Positions 14,186-16,562 of a DNA stretch of 16,562 nucleotides are shown piece by piece. The notes beneath the pieces are model-generated. The model saw only the letters and a list, made by a program, of their open reading frames with translations, had not been told where the DNA came from and ran no database searches. This DNA comes from Bacteroidales bacterium (GTDB lineage: Bacteria > Bacteroidota > Bacteroidia > Bacteroidales > WCHB1-69), in NCBI GenBank assembly GCA_016285615.1, contig JAEERB010000049.1, forward strand, positions 1 through 16,562, given 5' to 3'. How positions within the stretch are numbered: the stretch's first letter is position 1; every line of letters begins with the position of its first letter. The position numbers were made by a program, and so were the translations under genes.

Positions 14186-15820
14186 ATGTCTAAAGTCTAT
14201 AAAATCGTTTTAGGGATAATTCTCGTATTGTGCATTTCTTGCGGCAACCGCAACGATAACGGCGACAAGATGATATTCCGCTACAACGAGTCGGCTGGCA
14301 TACAAACGCTCGACCCCGCCTACTCGTCGGGACAGTCGGTGATCTGGGCATGCAACCAGCTGTACAACGGGTTGGTAGATTTGGACGACTCATTGAATGT
14401 GGTGCCCTGCATTGCCAAGCGGTGGGAGATTAGCGACGGCGGCAAGGTTTACACCTTCACGCTGCGCGACGATGTCTATTTCCACAACACCAACTTCTTC
14501 AAATTCAATGGCAAACGAAAAGTCACCGCCGATGACTTTGTCTATAGCTTCTCACGCATCCTTGATGGATCCGTAGCTTCACCTGGAGCATGGATTTTTC
14601 AGAAAGTGGCACGCCAAGCCGACGGTACGCCCTGTTTCTTCGCTCTCAATGACAGCACTTTCCAAATACGGCTGACCGAGTTTTTCCCGCCCTTCATCGG
14701 CATTCTGACCATGAAATACTGCTCGGTAGTGCCCCGTGAGGTGGTGGAACACTTCGGCAAGGAGTTCCGCGACCATCCTGTCGGCACCGGCCCCTTCCAG
14801 TTCCAAATGTGGGAGGAAGGCGTCAAGCTGGTGCTGCGCAAGAATCCCGACTACTTTGAAAAAGACGAACAAGGCAACCCACTGCCCTATCTTGACGCCG
14901 TGGCCATCTCGTTCATCGTGGATAAACAGTCTGTGTTTATGGAGTTTATGAAGGGCTCGCTCGACTTCATGTCGGGCATTGAGGCCTGCTACAAGGATGC
15001 CCTGCTCACCAAGGATGGCCAACTTAATCCCGAGCACAAAGACAACATCCAAATGCTCACTTCGCCCTACCTCAATACCGAATATTTGGGCTTTCTGGTT
15101 AAAGACGACGCCAAAGATAACCCACTGCGCGACAAGCGAATACGTCAAGCTATCAACTATGGATTTGACCGTGAGAAGATGATGCGCTACTTGCGTAACA
15201 ACATCGGCTATGCCGGCACCTCGGGCTTCATCCCGATGGGCATGCCCTCGTTCAACCCGCAGCGCGTGAAGGGCTACAACTACAACCCCGCCAAGGCACT
15301 GCAACTGCTCGCCGAAGCAGGCTACCCGCAAGGCAAGGGACTGCCACCCATCCCGCTGTCAGTATCGGCCTCCTACCTCGACTTATGCCAATATATCCAG
15401 CACGAGCTCAACGACATAGGCATCCAGCTAACCTTGGATGTGCAACAGGCCGCACAACAACGCCAGATGATGCGCAACTACCAACTACCCTTCTTCCGCG
15501 CCTCATGGATCTGCGACTACCCCGACGCCGAGAACTATCTCGCCCTCTTCTACTCGAAAAACATGCAGCCCATAGGCTCAAACTACACGGGCTACGCCAA
15601 TCCCAAGTTCGACAAGCTCTTTGTGCACTCGCAGCGTATCATTGACGACGACCAGCGCAACGACTGCTACACACGACTCGACTCGATGCTGATGGAAGAC
15701 GCCCCCGTGGTGGTGCTCTACTACGACAAGGCCGTGCGCTTCGTCCGCGCCAATGTACACAACGCACAACCCAATCCCGTGAATATGCTCGATTTGAGAA
15801 GAGTGTACATTGGGGAATAA
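14186..15820 (+). CDS. ABC-type peptide-binding lipoprotein, SBP family 5
   Basis: 544 residues. MSKVYKIVLGIILVLCIS followed by CGN is a lipoprotein signal with C19 lipidated. The mature protein matches the OppA/DppA family (SBP_bac_5): RYNESAGIQTLDPAYSSG, LYNGLVDLD, LNVVPCIAKRWEISDGGKVY with TFTLRDDVYFH, VTADDFVYSFSRI, the HPVGTGPFQFQMWEEGVKLV segment, DKRIRQAINYGFDREKMM, and a conserved WICDYPDAENYLALFYS near the C-terminus. Such proteins bind oligopeptides or related solutes and hand them to an ABC permease. No permease or ATPase gene is adjacent, so its partner and ligand are unknown; orphan copies are common in Bacteroidetes. The length is normal for the family. Confidence 0.93.
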   Translation: MSKVYKIVLGIILVLCISCGNRNDNGDKMIFRYNESAGIQTLDPAYSSGQSVIWACNQLYNGLVDLDDSLNVVPCIAKRWEISDGGKVYTFTLRDDVYFHNTNFFKFNGKRKVTADDFVYSFSRILDGSVASPGAWIFQKVARQADGTPCFFALNDSTFQIRLTEFFPPFIGILTMKYCSVVPREVVEHFGKEFRDHPVGTGPFQFQMWEEGVKLVLRKNPDYFEKDEQGNPLPYLDAVAISFIVDKQSVFMEFMKGSLDFMSGIEACYKDALLTKDGQLNPEHKDNIQMLTSPYLNTEYLGFLVKDDAKDNPLRDKRIRQAINYGFDREKMMRYLRNNIGYAGTSGFIPMGMPSFNPQRVKGYNYNPAKALQLLAEAGYPQGKGLPPIPLSVSASYLDLCQYIQHELNDIGIQLTLDVQQAAQQRQMMRNYQLPFFRASWICDYPDAENYLALFYSKNMQPIGSNYTGYANPKFDKLFVHSQRIIDDDQRNDCYTRLDSMLMEDAPVVVLYYDKAVRFVRANVHNAQPNPVNMLDLRRVYIGE

Positions 15821-15856
15821 TAACTTTTTTTCAACAGCGGCGGAATTCCCCATTTT
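15811..15856 (+). terminator. Possible terminator of the peptide-binding gene
   Basis: TGGGGAAT (15811-15818) and ATTCCCCA (15845-15852) can pair over 8 bp, with a 26-nt loop, followed by TTTT. The left arm overlaps the stop codon and the loop is long, so support is modest. Confidence 0.35.
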
Positions 15857-16292
15857 ATGCGGGAAATGTTGATATTATTGGCTTTTCTGCGACTTCTTTT
15901 TTACATAAAAGTACACACAATTAACTACTGGATGTAACTTTTTTTGGAATTTTTTTTGGAAATATTGTTTTTATAAAGAAAATGTCGTAGTTTTGGCCTT
16001 CTTATATTTAACTATTTGTGTACTAGACGACGAGCATTGATTATCTGACGAACTTCTTTCGCAAACCTTAGAGTAATCAACAAAAATTGAACATTTCTCA
16101 ATCTGCTTAAACACAAAAATCAAACTTTCTCAATTTCAACTCATTAGTGTAACATTCTTCCTTTTTCTTCGTAAAGAGACTATATATAATTGGATTTTTT
16201 AGGCATTCTGAAGAAATAAACACATTATCAACTCACGCAAAAGCTCTTTTGAACGCCATTTTCGATTATTAATAAAAACAAAATAAAACACT
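15821..16292 (+). other. 472-bp AT-rich gene-free region, probable long leader
   Basis: No credible gene on either strand. It contains the possible terminator, two TTTTTTGGAA-like runs (about 15938-15961), one Bacteroidetes-type promoter candidate at 15988-15995, and then nearly 300 nt of AT-rich sequence up to the ATG at 16293. I found no riboswitch-like conserved core or strong hairpin in it. Confidence 0.5.
15964..15995 (+). promoter_or_regulatory. Candidate promoter for the second FISUMP-type gene
   Basis: ATTG (15964-15967), a 20-nt spacer and TAGTTTTG (15988-15995) approximate the Bacteroidetes TTTG / TAnnTTTG pattern. If used, the leader would be about 290 nt long. Confidence 0.38.
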
Positions 16293-16562
16293 ATGAAGAA
16301 ATTCTACGTACTACTTTTCACTGCCTTGCTACTCCCGACGGCGCTATGGTCACAGACGGTGACGATGAGCGGTTTCACGACGGGCGGCAATACGCAGAAC
16401 AACACCTATGTGGTGCTGGGTCAGCTCTTCGCCTATCAGGCGCTGGGCGGCGAGTATGAGGTCTTTGCCGGTTTGGCACAGGCACAGCGCATTGAAGTGG
16501 AAATTGCCGACGATCATTGCGCTCAGAGCGAGTACAACAATTACGACTTCGTGATTGGTGAC
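16293..16562 (+). CDS. Second FISUMP-type surface protein (partial, N-terminal 90 residues)
   Basis: The frame is open from the ATG at 16293 to the window edge, exactly 90 codons. Signal peptide MKKFYVLLFTALLLPTALWS, then MSGFTTGGNTQNNTYVVLGQ and onward. From residue 14 (LLPTALWSQ) it is almost identical to the protein encoded at 2334-3440 on the other strand; only the signal peptide core differs clearly. Whether the rest also carries a FISUMP domain cannot be seen. The very high DNA identity across this stretch suggests recent duplication or gene conversion. Confidence 0.88.
   Translation, partial: MKKFYVLLFTALLLPTALWSQTVTMSGFTTGGNTQNNTYVVLGQLFAYQALGGEYEVFAGLAQAQRIEVEIADDHCAQSEYNNYDFVIGD
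16338..16562 (+). repeat. Inverted repeat, copy 2 (copy 1 at 3171-3395)
   Basis: Matches the reverse complement of 3171-3395 with seven differences in 225 bp by eye. The repeat runs to the window edge and may continue. Confidence 0.9.

Noticed and set aside
14579..15331. 250-codon minus-strand open frame inside the peptide-binding protein gene
   Set aside because: Antisense to conserved SBP family-5 motifs, no recognisable product and no promoter.

Overview
The window looks like chromosomal DNA from a member of the phylum Bacteroidetes, most likely order Bacteroidales. Evidence includes several lipoprotein or Sec signal peptides, a FISUMP-domain surface protein, a viroplasmin-type RNase H, a GldH-like lipoprotein, an L-rhamnose kinase/GH78 rhamnosidase pair, very AT-rich spacers between GC-richer genes, and promoter boxes of the Bacteroidetes form TAnnTTTG with little sign of Shine-Dalgarno sites. 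Genus cannot be decided from the sequence alone.

Layout. (1) Positions 1-3440, minus strand: two exported surface proteins. A FISUMP protein (2334-3440) is followed by a long repetitive coiled-coil 'stalk' protein (start 2222) whose C-terminus lies outside the window. (2) 3713-4969, minus: an orphan TolC-family outer-membrane protein. (3) 5238-10750, plus: rhamnulokinase (rhaB), an alpha-L-rhamnosidase lipoprotein (GH78) and the peptidoglycan glycosyltransferase murG. (4) 10758-11512: a RAYT transposase gene (REP-associated tyrosine transposase) with REP-like palindromes on both sides and one inside the gene. (5) 11543-13480, minus: RNase H followed at once by a WG-repeat lipoprotein. (6) 13551-15820, plus: a GldH-like lipoprotein and a family-5 peptide-binding lipoprotein. 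(7) 15821-16562: a long AT-rich leader and the first 90 codons of a second copy of the FISUMP-type protein, nearly identical to the first and inverted relative to it.

How the parts fit. rhaB and the rhamnosidase form a small rhamnose-harvest unit: release of terminal L-rhamnose outside the cytoplasm, then phosphorylation of L-rhamnulose inside. Isomerase, aldolase and permease are not in the window. The most distinctive content is the RAYT/REP system: seven short palindromes around a GACGCAC core, most with a GTAG- or GTGG-like tetranucleotide on one side as in classical REP elements. One palindrome is read in frame inside the transposase, and two lie in duplicated spacers that bracket rhaB. 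A second layer of unexplained structure is a shared vocabulary of 7-14 nt quasi-repeats in the spacers. No rRNA, tRNA, CRISPR array or prophage was seen.
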